The position numbers and the translations under genes are program-made. Shown here piece by piece: positions 44,213-52,812 of a stretch of DNA of 64,000 bases; the stretch's first letter is position 1; each line of letters starts with the position of its first letter. The notes under the pieces were generated by a model. That model searched no databases. It was not told the origin of the DNA and saw nothing but the letters and a program-made list of their open reading frames with translations. Origin of the DNA: an uncultured Fodinibius sp. (GTDB taxonomy: Bacteria; Bacteroidota; Rhodothermia; Balneolales; Balneolaceae). The DNA lies in NCBI GenBank assembly GCA_913056235.1, contig CAJXMW010000001.1:930001-994000 (forward strand), in the 5' to 3' direction.

Positions 44213-44977
44213 ATGAATACAGTAGAATTTTACGATTTAGGTCATGCTCCCTACCAGCCAGTCTGGGATCTTCAGAGCACCATCCAGCAGCGTTTGGTGG
44301 ATGAGAAACTTGCTCGGCGCAAAGAGCAGAAGCTCTATAAGCCCGGCGAACAGAGCAACGATGTGTTGCTATTTGTGGAACATCCCCATGTATATACGCT
44401 GGGCAAGAGCGGCGATAAAGCCAATATGCTTAAAGGTATGGCCGAGCTGTCCGAAATTGATGCTGAATTCATCGAAATAGACCGCGGCGGCGATATTACC
44501 TATCACGGACCAGGCCAGGTGGTGGGTTATCCCATTTTTGATATGGACCGCCACTTTACCGATATCCACAAGTATCTGCGGTATCTCGAAGAGGTGATCA
44601 TCAGAACCTGCGCCGAATACGACATCGAGGCAGGACGTATTGAGGGATTGACCGGCGTCTGGGTGGGTGAACAGAAGATATGCGCGATGGGTATTCGCTG
44701 CTCACGCTGGGTAACCATGCACGGCTTTGCCTTTAACGTGAATACCGATCTCAGCTATTTCAATCATATAGTACCTTGCGGTATCGTTGATAAAGAGGTG
44801 ACCAGTTTGCAAGATCTGTTGGGCCACGAAGTTGATCCCGGAGAAGTGAAAGAACATCTATGGACCCATTTTCAGGAGGTGTTTGATATCACCATAACAG
44901 AGGTTGATTCGTTGCCTGAACTGGACAATGAATTTTCGTATCTTAAGCGACCCGATAAACAAGCAGCATCCCATTAA
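44213..44977 (+). CDS. lipB: Octanoyltransferase LipB
   Basis: A 254-aa enzyme moving octanoate from acyl carrier protein to lipoyl domains. Seen: VEHPHVYTLGKSGDKANML, EIDRGGDITYHGPGQVVGYPIFD (the RGG-HGPGQ signature), the Lys in GEQKICAMGIRCSRWVTMHGF and the Cys in HIVPCGI. The tail past about residue 220 is a little longer than in E. coli. It lies 15 bp before lipA, so the two are one operon. Confidence 0.96.
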   Translation: MNTVEFYDLGHAPYQPVWDLQSTIQQRLVDEKLARRKEQKLYKPGEQSNDVLLFVEHPHVYTLGKSGDKANMLKGMAELSEIDAEFIEIDRGGDITYHGPGQVVGYPIFDMDRHFTDIHKYLRYLEEVIIRTCAEYDIEAGRIEGLTGVWVGEQKICAMGIRCSRWVTMHGFAFNVNTDLSYFNHIVPCGIVDKEVTSLQDLLGHEVDPGEVKEHLWTHFQEVFDITITEVDSLPELDNEFSYLKRPDKQAASH

Positions 44978-44992
44978 TTTGATTTTAGTTCC

Positions 44993-45871
44993 ATGATTAA
45001 AGAACTCAACGTTGTAGACCGAAACGAAACCACGCAGCGACGTCCCGAGTGGTTGCGGGTGAAACTGCCATCAGGAGAGAAGTTTAAAGAAGTTTCGGAG
45101 ACGGTTCAAAAGAATTCGTTGAATACCGTTTGCTCTGAGGCACGTTGCCCGAACATGGGTGAATGCTGGGGCAATGGCACGGCTACCTTTATGATTCTTG
45201 GGGATGTCTGCACGCGATCGTGCTCATTTTGCGCGGTCAAAACCGGTCGGCCGGTGCAAGGCCTCGATTGGGATGAGCCGCGGCGCGTAACCGAAGCCGC
45301 CAAGGAGATGGACCTTCAGCACGTTGTGCTTACTTCGGTTAACCGTGATGAGCGCGAAGACGGAGGAGCTCCTATTTTTGCCGAGACCCATCGCCAGCTG
45401 CGTGAAGCCATTGACGGAGTGACGATCGAATCACTTATTCCTGATTTTCGTGGCGTCTGGGATGCGCTTCAGATTGTGATAGATACGCCCCCGGATGTTC
45501 TTAGCCATAACCTGGAAACGGTTCCTGATTTATATCGCACTATTCGTCCGCAGGCCAAATACGAGCGTTCCCTTGAACTGCTGCAGCGCTGCAAGGATCA
45601 GGGACTTCGAACAAAAACCGGCATTATGGTAGGCTTCGGCGAAAAACGCGAGCAGGTTATTGAACTGATGCAGGATTGTGTTGACCATGACGTCGATGTA
45701 CTGACCATCGGCCAGTATATGCAGCCGACCAAGATGCACCAGCCGGTGGAGGAATGGGTCCATCCCGATCAGTTTGCTGAGTACAAGGAGATCGGTGAAG
45801 AGCTGGGACTGGAGCACGTTGAAAGTGGACCGCTGGTGCGTTCTTCCTATCATGCCGAAAAGCACGTATAG
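44993..45871 (+). CDS. lipA: Lipoyl synthase LipA
   Basis: A 292-aa radical-SAM enzyme that inserts two sulfurs into octanoyl chains. The auxiliary 4Fe-4S cluster cysteines are C47, C52 and C58 (CSEARCPNMGEC), and the radical-SAM CxxxCxxC cluster is C73, C77 and C80 (CTRSCSFC). The RSSYHAE ending supplies the conserved Ser ligand. All expected residues are present. Directly after lipB. Confidence 0.97.
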   Translation: MIKELNVVDRNETTQRRPEWLRVKLPSGEKFKEVSETVQKNSLNTVCSEARCPNMGECWGNGTATFMILGDVCTRSCSFCAVKTGRPVQGLDWDEPRRVTEAAKEMDLQHVVLTSVNRDEREDGGAPIFAETHRQLREAIDGVTIESLIPDFRGVWDALQIVIDTPPDVLSHNLETVPDLYRTIRPQAKYERSLELLQRCKDQGLRTKTGIMVGFGEKREQVIELMQDCVDHDVDVLTIGQYMQPTKMHQPVEEWVHPDQFAEYKEIGEELGLEHVESGPLVRSSYHAEKHV

Positions 45872-45964
45872 GTCTTTTTACGATCTTTAAGGGAATTACC
45901 CTCGAGATTTTGTTCTGATCTTTTATATTTCAGCAGGTCAGCATTTCTCATTTAAATAAAATAT

Positions 45965-46669
45965 ATGCTAGCACTAGGTGTCGTTATACTGTTAGGTTAT
46001 TTAGTAGGATCTATTCCGTCATCCATCTGGGTAGGTAAAGTGGTAAAGGGCGTGGATATCCGCGATCACGGGAGTGGCAATGCGGGCGCAACCAATACCT
46101 TTCGCCTGTTAGGATGGAAACCCGGCGTAGCCGTGCTGGCAATCGACTTTTTCAAAGGATATGCGAGTTCATTTTGGATTAGTCAACTGGCCTACCACAT
46201 TGGATCGGGTCCGGTAGCCCTTTTTGAGTTTTGGGACGTAGATCCTTTCCTGATGATTGTCTGCGGGATTGCTGCTATTGTAGGACACATGTTCCCCCTT
46301 TATGCCAACTTCGAGGGGGGCAAGGGCATGGCCACAGCCGCAGGTATGCTCTGTGGTATCGAACCGGTATCGGTAGGTATTGCAGCCATCGTATTTGCGA
46401 TTGTCATGTTTAGCAGTCGCTACGTGTCACTGGCCTCTCTTGTAACCGCTTTCGTCTATCCGTTGCTGCTTGTGATGTTGCGGTATGGCTTCGGCTGGGA
46501 TATTGATGGAAGTATTTTATTGCTGGGCGGCGTGGTTGGACTTGGTATTATCATAAAACACCGCGGTAACATACAGCGATTGTTGAATGGCACAGAAAAT
46601 AGGGTGAGTTCATTTGAACCGGCCGTGGGTTGGCTGAACAAGGAAGAGAAACCGCAATCCGGTAGTTAA
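45965..46669 (+). CDS. plsY: Glycerol-3-phosphate acyltransferase PlsY
   Basis: A 234-aa inner-membrane protein using acyl-phosphate to acylate glycerol-3-phosphate, the first step of phospholipid synthesis. Motifs: GSIPSSIWVGK, DIRDHGSGNAGATNTFRLLGW, GHMFPLYANFEGGKGMATAAG, and a final KHRGNIQRLLNGTENR. Several membrane helices between. It lies 4 bp before gpsA, which supplies its substrate. Confidence 0.95.
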   Translation: MLALGVVILLGYLVGSIPSSIWVGKVVKGVDIRDHGSGNAGATNTFRLLGWKPGVAVLAIDFFKGYASSFWISQLAYHIGSGPVALFEFWDVDPFLMIVCGIAAIVGHMFPLYANFEGGKGMATAAGMLCGIEPVSVGIAAIVFAIVMFSSRYVSLASLVTAFVYPLLLVMLRYGFGWDIDGSILLLGGVVGLGIIIKHRGNIQRLLNGTENRVSSFEPAVGWLNKEEKPQSGS

Positions 46670-46673
46670 TACA

Positions 46674-47684
46674 GTGAAGAAAATAACCATAATTGGAGCC
46701 GGTAGTTTTGGAACTGCGCTCTCTGTAGTATTGGCACGTGCAGGCAACAAGGTACAGCTTTGGGCACGGGAGTCAGAGGTGGCTTACGGCATCAACAAAC
46801 GGCACCGCAATCCCGCCTATATTTCGGATGTAACCCTGCCTGATTCCATCGAGTGTTCCACCGATCTGGAAGAGTGCTTCGACGATCCAGAGATGGTAGT
46901 GTTTGCCACGCCATCGCATGTGATGCGCGAAGTGGCCAAGCGTATGAAGCCCTATCTCAATGGCGATGAAATGGTTGTGAGCGTTGCCAAGGGTATTGAA
47001 AACGATACTTTCATGACGATGTCGCAGGTGCTCAGCGAAGTACTGAAGGGTAAAATTGTGGATGACCACATTGGCGTGCTATCGGGGCCCAGCCATGCTG
47101 AGGAGGTCAGTAAGTTCAAACCCACTACTGTGGTTGCCAGCGCCAACTCCAAGCGCACCACACAGATTATACAGGATACTTTTTTGACGCCCATGTTTAG
47201 GGTTTATCTGAACTATGATATTATCGGTGTAGAAATTGGCGGTGCAGTTAAAAACATTATGGCAATTGCCGCCGGCATTATTGATGGCGCTGATATGGGC
47301 GACAACGCCAAAGCGGCATTGATGACCCGCGGCCTGCACGAGATGAAACGTTTGGCCATGCAGCTGGGCGCCTCGCAAGATACATTTTCAGGGTTAGCCG
47401 GTATGGGCGACCTTATCGTCACATGTACCAGTGAACACAGCCGTAACCGTTTTGTGGGATATAATATCGGGCAGGGGAAGACGCTTGATGAGATTGTATC
47501 TAAAATGAATATGGTGGCCGAGGGTGTGAAAACGACCCGTTCGGTACGCGAATGGAGCAACAAACTGGGCGTTGAAATGCCTATTACTGACGCGGTTTAC
47601 AATGTGTTGTTTGAGGGCGAAGATCCCAAAGATATGGTGTACGACCTGATGACGCGGAATCCCAAAGAAGAGATTGTAATTTAA
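46674..47684 (+). CDS. gpsA: Glycerol-3-phosphate dehydrogenase [NAD(P)+]
   Basis: A 336-aa enzyme making sn-glycerol-3-phosphate from dihydroxyacetone phosphate. Motifs: ITIIGAGSFGTALSVVLAR (NAD(P) loop), VSVAKGIE, GPSHAEEVSKF, NIMAIAAGIIDGADMGDNAKAALMTRGLHEM and LAGMGDLIVTC. GTG at 46674 is the likely start (the base triplet reads gtg). The plsY-gpsA pair gives the two first steps of phospholipid assembly in one operon. Confidence 0.96.
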   Translation: MKKITIIGAGSFGTALSVVLARAGNKVQLWARESEVAYGINKRHRNPAYISDVTLPDSIECSTDLEECFDDPEMVVFATPSHVMREVAKRMKPYLNGDEMVVSVAKGIENDTFMTMSQVLSEVLKGKIVDDHIGVLSGPSHAEEVSKFKPTTVVASANSKRTTQIIQDTFLTPMFRVYLNYDIIGVEIGGAVKNIMAIAAGIIDGADMGDNAKAALMTRGLHEMKRLAMQLGASQDTFSGLAGMGDLIVTCTSEHSRNRFVGYNIGQGKTLDEIVSKMNMVAEGVKTTRSVREWSNKLGVEMPITDAVYNVLFEGEDPKDMVYDLMTRNPKEEIVI

Positions 47685-47810
47685 GTAACCTGTTCTCCTG
47701 CATCATGTCACTATTTAGGTTGATAAGGGGATAGTTTTGTTCAAATTGTTCATTTGAACTTAATATTTTGTTTGTACCTTCGTTACTTACTGAAAAAACA
47801 CCGAGTGGCC

Positions 47811-48494
47811 ATGTATTCTGACAACCACAGTACAGCCTCGCTTTCCCAGATGGATTATCTGGACGTAAAGAATCTTGCACAAACGGGCGAAGGAGCTTAC
47901 TTGGAGTTCAAGCGCACTATTCCATCCGCCTATAAAATAGCCCGCGAAATTGCGGCTTTTGCCAACACCAAGGGTGGTACGGTGCTTATTGGTGTGGACG
48001 ATGATAAGTCGCTGGTAGGTGTTTTGGGTTATCAGGAAGAGGAATTTTTGTTGACCAAGGCTGCCGAGGAATTGTGTCAGCCTGCGGTTGATATCACCAT
48101 TGAGATTGTTCACTTTGGCGACCGTGACCTGTTGGTTATTCGTGTGCCCGAAGCCACTAATAAACCCATTTATGTAAAGGATGACGATGGCACCACCGTG
48201 TTTATGCGCGAGAAGGATCAGAATAAGGTGGCCAGCAAAGAACTTATTGAAATTATCAAAAAGCGCAATTCGGGCGAAGGCGTAACGTTTGAGTATGGTC
48301 CAAATGAGCAAAAACTATTTCGTTATTTGAATGAATACGGCGAAATAACCGTTGATAAATTTGCTCAGTTAGTGGATGTGCCCAGGTCTACGGCCTCAAC
48401 CACCTTGGTAAACCTGGTAAGTGCTGATATCCTGAATCTTTTCAGGAAAGATGATGTCGACTATTTTACGTACTCACAAAAGTGTGAAACTTAA
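47811..48494 (+). CDS. AlbA_2 (Schlafen-like) protein with winged-helix tail
   Basis: A 227-aa protein from the ATG at 47811; a longer frame begins at 47754 but its first 19 residues are poorly formed. Residues from about 18 to 150 match the AlbA_2/Schlafen_AlbA family: GAYLEFKRTIPSAYKIAREIAAFANTKGGTVLIGVDDDKSLVGV and the distal RDLLVIRVPEATNKPIYVKDDDGTTVFMREKDQNKVAS. The C-terminal 70 residues (KLFRYLNEYGEITVDKFAQLV and on) look like a winged helix. Such proteins bind nucleic acids or act as ATP-binding regulators. It lies 22 bp before the Fe-S gene. Role unknown. Confidence 0.85.
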   Translation: MYSDNHSTASLSQMDYLDVKNLAQTGEGAYLEFKRTIPSAYKIAREIAAFANTKGGTVLIGVDDDKSLVGVLGYQEEEFLLTKAAEELCQPAVDITIEIVHFGDRDLLVIRVPEATNKPIYVKDDDGTTVFMREKDQNKVASKELIEIIKKRNSGEGVTFEYGPNEQKLFRYLNEYGEITVDKFAQLVDVPRSTASTTLVNLVSADILNLFRKDDVDYFTYSQKCET

Positions 48495-48515
48495 TTTTAA
48501 AAACGAGCTATCTTA

Positions 48516-48977
48516 ATGGCTGAACCGGAAGAAAATCTAGATGATGTCATATCGGACCTTGTTGATGATGATCAAGACGATGTTTCAGAGCAAGAAGCGA
48601 CATCGCCTCTTGAAGAAATGCAGGCACCCGATGATATCGAATTTAGCGGTCCGCCCGTACAGTTGACGGAACGAGCCGCTGAACAGGTGCGTAAAATCCG
48701 ATCCGATGAAAGCCTTGAGGACGATCTTTGCCTGCGCGTAGCCGTTGAAGGCGGCGGGTGTTCTGGACTTAGCTACAAGCTCGGCTTCGATTATCAGACC
48801 GAAGAGGACGAAGTGATCGTGAGTAAGGGGATCGAGATTATCGTTGATCCCAAGCACATGATGTATCTGAAAGGTATTTCGGTTGATTATCCTGATGGAC
48901 TCGATGCTCGCGGTTTCACCTTTGATAATCCCAACGCCAGCGAAACCTGTGGTTGCGGGTCTTCGTTTGCGACGTAG
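48516..48977 (+). CDS. A-type iron-sulfur carrier (IscA/ErpA family) with acidic N-tail
   Basis: A 153-aa protein. Residues about 48-153 are a full A-type domain: VQLTERAAEQVRKIRSDE, EGGGCSGLSYKLGFD (C82), FTFDNPNASETCGCGSSF (C145, C147), the three Fe-S cysteines. The first 45 residues are an added Asp/Glu-rich tail (DDVISDLVDDDQDDVSEQE) not typical of IscA/ErpA. It carries Fe-S clusters to target proteins such as LipA. It lies 21 bp after the AlbA_2 gene; a bidirectional terminator follows. Confidence 0.92.
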   Translation: MAEPEENLDDVISDLVDDDQDDVSEQEATSPLEEMQAPDDIEFSGPPVQLTERAAEQVRKIRSDESLEDDLCLRVAVEGGGCSGLSYKLGFDYQTEEDEVIVSKGIEIIVDPKHMMYLKGISVDYPDGLDARGFTFDNPNASETCGCGSSFAT

Positions 48978-49000
48978 ATAGTTAAGATATTTCCTCTTTC

Positions 49001-49040
49001 AACCCTGAAAGGGTTCCGAATCCTTTCAGGGTTTGTTTTT
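49001..49040. terminator. Bidirectional terminator
   Basis: AACCCTGAAAGG (49001-49012) and CCTTTCAGGGTT (49022-49033) make a perfect 12-bp stem with a 9-nt loop and TGTTTTT. It lies between the convergent Fe-S carrier and P1-peptidase genes. Confidence 0.9.
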
Positions 49041-49092
49041 ACTTGCAGGGATTTATACAGATATATAGTTAGGCCGTTTGTGTACTGAGTTC

Positions 49093-50229
49093 TTACCTTT
49101 TTCCTCTTCCATATTTATTCATGATTTTCAGCACCGAATCAACCGGCAGTTCTTTGATAGAGTGTCCGTCGCGACCAACCATCGTCTCGGCATGAAACAG
49201 CGAGTTGATGATCGCCTCTTCTGTTGCTTCATTGACCGCCATAAAAAGCGGTGACATCGCGCTATTACTAAGTATCTTTTGTTGTTGAGTAGAGTTCTCG
49301 GATCGATAGGGCACGCGAACCGATTCCGCCGTGGAGAAAGCAATCACATAATCGCCGCTACCGTTCGAGGCAATGCCGCCGGTTTTCGCCAATCCCAAAA
49401 TTGCTCGTTTGGCCAGACGCTCTAGGTTGCGGGAAGTGATGGGAGCATCGGTAGCTACCACGATCATACAAGAGCCGTCGGGGGTTTCATTGAGTTCATC
49501 GCTGAGATAGTATTTACCGAGCTCTTTGCCAATTGGCACGCCGGCCACCTGCAGCACGCCGCCAAAGTTGCTTTGCACCAGCACGCCCACGGTGTAGCCG
49601 CCTAAATTTTCCGGAAGCTTTCGTGATGAGGTTCCGATTCCGCCCTTGAATCCAAAAGCAATAGTGCCTGTACCTGCGCCAACATTACCCTGTTCCACGG
49701 GACCGCCTTCTGCATTCTCAATAGCTGCCAATACATCTTCTTTGGATACGTGTCGGCCACGGATGTCGTTGAGGTAGCCATCGTTGGTTTCGCCAACAAC
49801 CGGGTTTACCGAATGAACACTGCTGTTGGCTTCAGATCGAAAGGTGTAGTCGATGAGGGCATCGGCGGCGGTAGGTACGCTCAGTGTGTTGGTTAAAATA
49901 ATGGGCGTCTCCAGGTTGCCCAGCTCCCTGATCTGGGTGGATCCGGCCAGCTTGCCAAAGCCGTTGCCTACGTACACCGCGGCGGGCACTTTCTGTTGAA
50001 AAATATTTCCCTGATGAGGGATAATTGCTGTGGCACCGGTGCGGATACTGTCACCTTCAATAAGAGTTTGATGACCTACCTGTACGCCTTCTATGTCGGT
50101 GATGGCATTTAGCGATCCTGTTTCCATCACCCCGATATCGACGCCGTGCTGCCGCAGATTTTTATCTTGGGCGCTAAGGTTAAGAGCTGAAATAAAGAAC
50201 AGCAGTACAAGCAGTTTCAAGATTTTCAT
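49093..50229 (-). CDS. P1 (DmpA/aminopeptidase) family protein, exported
   Basis: A 378-aa protein with a signal peptide (LLVLLFFISALNLSAQ). The P1 family (DmpA/L-aminopeptidase D-Ala-esterase) is an N-terminal-nucleophile hydrolase that self-cleaves. Motifs: GVDIGVMETGSLNAITDIEGVQVGHQT, VYVGNGFGKLAGSTQIRELG, VVGETNDGYLNDIRG, and the Ser autocleavage site in GGIASNGSGDYVIAFS, where the GSG serine would be the new N-terminus. Periplasmic. It is downstream of the NADH dehydrogenase gene by 49 bp, same strand. Substrate not readable. Confidence 0.92.
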   Translation of the reverse strand: MKILKLLVLLFFISALNLSAQDKNLRQHGVDIGVMETGSLNAITDIEGVQVGHQTLIEGDSIRTGATAIIPHQGNIFQQKVPAAVYVGNGFGKLAGSTQIRELGNLETPIILTNTLSVPTAADALIDYTFRSEANSSVHSVNPVVGETNDGYLNDIRGRHVSKEDVLAAIENAEGGPVEQGNVGAGTGTIAFGFKGGIGTSSRKLPENLGGYTVGVLVQSNFGGVLQVAGVPIGKELGKYYLSDELNETPDGSCMIVVATDAPITSRNLERLAKRAILGLAKTGGIASNGSGDYVIAFSTAESVRVPYRSENSTQQQKILSNSAMSPLFMAVNEATEEAIINSLFHAETMVGRDGHSIKELPVDSVLKIMNKYGRGKR

Positions 50230-50278
50230 AGTGTATTGTATCTAACTAGTGAGATAATACCTCAACGCATCAGATTAA

Positions 50279-51544
50279 TTAATCTTCATCACTTTCCGTA
50301 AACCGATCGGTAATGAGCCGAACACCTCGTTTGAACGTGAAGTAATGCCACATCCATTCGACAAATACGCGAAAACGGTTGCGGAAGCCAATGAGGAAGA
50401 AGATGTGAACGATTGACCAGAGTATCCACGCAAAGAATCCGCTGAACTTGAATCCCCGAATGTCAGCTACGGCCTTGGCCCGACCAATGGTGGCCATTGT
50501 ACCTTTATCAACGTAGTGAAAGTCTTTCCGCTCTTTACCGGCGATTTCATTTTTGATGAGGTTGCCGATAAATTCGCCTTGCTGAATGGCTACCGGTGCC
50601 AAGGCGGGCAGGGGACTCCCTTCGTCATCGGTCTTGTAAGCGGCATCTCCAATCACAAAAATAGTATCATTTCCGGGGATGGAAAGATCACCTTCCACTT
50701 TCACGCGTCCGGTTCGGTCCTGTTCGGTATCGAGAGACGACAGCAGTGGAGAGGCAGCTACGCCGGCTGCCCAAATAATGTTGGGCGTTTCGATCGTGCC
50801 TTCAGAAAATGATACTTGTCCCTTGTCAATATCGGTGACCGGTGTATTTTGCAGCACGCGTACGCCCATATCCTCCAGCGTTTCTCGCGCTCGCTCAGAA
50901 AGCGAATTGGGATAGCCGTTAAGGATCTTGGGGCCGGCCTCGACGAGGAAAATGCGTGTCTCATTTTTGCTGAAGGTGTTGTAGTTGCGCATCATATTGC
51001 GTTTGACGATTTCACCAATAGCGCCAGCCATTTCAACGCCGGTGGGTCCGCCGCCGACAACGACATAAGTCAGGTAGGGTTCGCGCAGTTTGGGATCTTC
51101 AAGCTGCTCGGCTTTTTCTAGCGAAAGCAGGATGCGCTCACGTACCTGCAGGGCGTCGCCAATGGATTTGAGTCCTGGCGCGTGATCTTTCCAGCTATCA
51201 TTACCAAAGTAGTTGTATTGGGCTCCCGGAGCCATCACCAGGTAATCAAAATTGATTTGCCGGCCGCTTTTTAGTTCAACGTAGTTTTGCTGCTTGTTGA
51301 CATTGGTAACTTTGCCTAGCAATACTTTTAATCCCTTGCGTTCACCCAGGATGGCGCGAATGGGCACGGCTATATCGCCGGGTGATAGTGCAGCTGTAGC
51401 AACCTGATAAAGTAGCGGTTGAAAGAGATGATGGTTTGTTTTGTCGATTATGGTGATATCAACGTTGGCTTTTTTAAGCTTTTTGGCCGCCGAGATACCA
51501 CCAAATCCTCCGCCAACGATCACCACATGTTTGCGTTTTCCCAT
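50279..51544 (-). CDS. Type II NADH dehydrogenase-like FAD oxidoreductase
   Basis: A 421-aa flavoprotein. FAD loop KHVVIVGGGFGGISAAK, TNHHLFQPLLYQVATAALSPG (the NDH-2 signature), second nucleotide loop TYVVVGGGPTGVEMAG, FVIGDAA and APVAIQQGEFIGNLI, ending in a hydrophobic anchor (FFAWILWSIVHIFFLIGFRNRFRVFVEW) that would attach it to the membrane surface. It passes electrons from NADH to quinone without pumping protons. Length is normal. Probably in an operon with the P1-peptidase gene downstream. Confidence 0.93.
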   Translation of the reverse strand: MGKRKHVVIVGGGFGGISAAKKLKKANVDITIIDKTNHHLFQPLLYQVATAALSPGDIAVPIRAILGERKGLKVLLGKVTNVNKQQNYVELKSGRQINFDYLVMAPGAQYNYFGNDSWKDHAPGLKSIGDALQVRERILLSLEKAEQLEDPKLREPYLTYVVVGGGPTGVEMAGAIGEIVKRNMMRNYNTFSKNETRIFLVEAGPKILNGYPNSLSERARETLEDMGVRVLQNTPVTDIDKGQVSFSEGTIETPNIIWAAGVAASPLLSSLDTEQDRTGRVKVEGDLSIPGNDTIFVIGDAAYKTDDEGSPLPALAPVAIQQGEFIGNLIKNEIAGKERKDFHYVDKGTMATIGRAKAVADIRGFKFSGFFAWILWSIVHIFFLIGFRNRFRVFVEWMWHYFTFKRGVRLITDRFTESDED

Positions 51545-51820
51545 GACAAATAAATAATAAGAGTTATCAAATAAGTGGTAAGGTAGGGATGTGGAAACTG
51601 ATCGTAAAGTCCTTTATTGCTCATTTTGGGGATCCTCGGTTTGTAAAAGGTACATCACGATGGGCTACAGAAAGACTTGTGATAAGAGCAGGAATCAGTG
51701 ATGATTGTCCGGGGGCTATTCCCAGTATCACATCAATAAGCAGGAAGACGATGAAGTATGTTACGGCGCTTGCTGGCTACAGCAAGCGCCCTCTGTTTGC
51801 CAACAGATTCATGACCAAAT
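51545..51820. other. Gene-free gap with perfect hairpin at 51765-51790
   Basis: No gene-like frame with family features. A perfect 10-bp hairpin GGCGCTTGCT-GGCTAC-AGCAAGCGCC lies at 51765-51790, 31 bp after the end of the minus-strand Hsp33 gene. On that strand no T run follows it, so a terminator role is weak. An 81-codon plus-strand frame at 51589 lacks support. Confidence 0.5.
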
Positions 51821-52726
51821 TTAGTTCATTTTAGCTTTGGTCTGAACCAGCAGGTCTTCGATCTCTTCCTGGGTGACATTATAATGTTCGTTGCAGAAGT
51901 GACAGACCAGTTCTTGCCCTTCGTCGCTGATTTCTTTCAGATCTTCAACCCCCAGCATAGCTAGCGCATTGATGAATCTTTCACGAGTGCATCGGCAGAA
52001 AAAGTCTACCGGTTGCCGGTCCAGCTCTTTTACGTCCATTGGATCCATGGCTTTCTCCATGATGTCATCAATGTAGTGACCGTTGGCTAGCAGTTCGCTG
52101 ATATTATCAAACTGGAGCATCTTTTCCTGGAGCTCTTCAATAGTGCCTTCGGGTGCATTTGGCATACGTTGGATCATCAGGCCGCCTGCTTCGGTAATCT
52201 CTCCATTCTCGTTGATTCCCACATCGAGGAGCACGGCCGAAGGAATCTGCTCCGACTGCACCATGTAGTAGGCAAGATCATCGGTGATGTTGCCTTTGAC
52301 CAGTTCAATGCTGCTGTGACGTGGTTCGGCTTCGTTGTAAAGCGTTTTGGTCAGTGTCATTATACCTACCCCCAAGCCATCACTGAGGCTCACATCAGGT
52401 TGAGAATAATCGAGCTCGGCCTGTGGGTTTTGAACGTATCCGCGAACTTCGCCCACGCGATTGGCTTCGGTTACCAGCAGTGAAACAGGTCCTTTACCTT
52501 CGATTCGCATCTTGATGCGCTCTTCGCCCTTGAGTTCCGAGGCCATGAGCATGGTCCCCGTCAAGGCGCGACCAAGCAGTACCGTGTTAAGCAGCGATAA
52601 GTCATGCTTTTTTTGCGCTGCTTTGACTACATCGGTGGTTTTGACAACTGATATTTTGAGGTGACCGTCGTTGTTGATGCCTTTGATGAGGCGGTCTTTC
52701 TGGATAAAATCTTCTTTCGAAATCAT
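51821..52726 (-). CDS. hslO: Hsp33 redox-regulated chaperone
   Basis: A 301-aa cytosolic holdase switched on by oxidative unfolding. The zinc cysteines are present near the C-terminus: FFCRCTRERF (C244, C246) and ELVCHFCNEHY (C275, C278), in the CXC...CXXC order of the family. N-terminal domain landmarks: ALTGTMLMASELKGEERIKMRIEG and DGLGVGIMTLTKTLYNEAEP. Length is normal. It lies 86 bp downstream of the leucine-dehydrogenase-like gene, separated from it by a terminator. Confidence 0.96.
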   Translation of the reverse strand: MISKEDFIQKDRLIKGINNDGHLKISVVKTTDVVKAAQKKHDLSLLNTVLLGRALTGTMLMASELKGEERIKMRIEGKGPVSLLVTEANRVGEVRGYVQNPQAELDYSQPDVSLSDGLGVGIMTLTKTLYNEAEPRHSSIELVKGNITDDLAYYMVQSEQIPSAVLLDVGINENGEITEAGGLMIQRMPNAPEGTIEELQEKMLQFDNISELLANGHYIDDIMEKAMDPMDVKELDRQPVDFFCRCTRERFINALAMLGVEDLKEISDEGQELVCHFCNEHYNVTQEEIEDLLVQTKAKMN

Positions 52727-52761
52727 AAAGTAGTTTTTGTGCTAATTACCTGGTATATAAC

Positions 52762-52791
52762 AAAAAAGGCGGCCCAAACATTTGAGCCGCC
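52762..52791 (-). terminator. Terminator of the leucine-dehydrogenase-like gene
   Basis: On the minus strand GGCGGCTCAAA pairs with TTTGGGCCGCC (11 bp with one G-U) around TG, followed by TTTTTTG. It lies between the dehydrogenase stop and hslO. Confidence 0.9.
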
Positions 52792-52812
52792 ATAAAATAA
52801 TTGTGTAAACGG

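Noticed and set aside
51589-51834. 81-codon frame after the NADH dehydrogenase gene
   Set aside because: No motif, odd composition, overlaps the hslO end and a hairpin.
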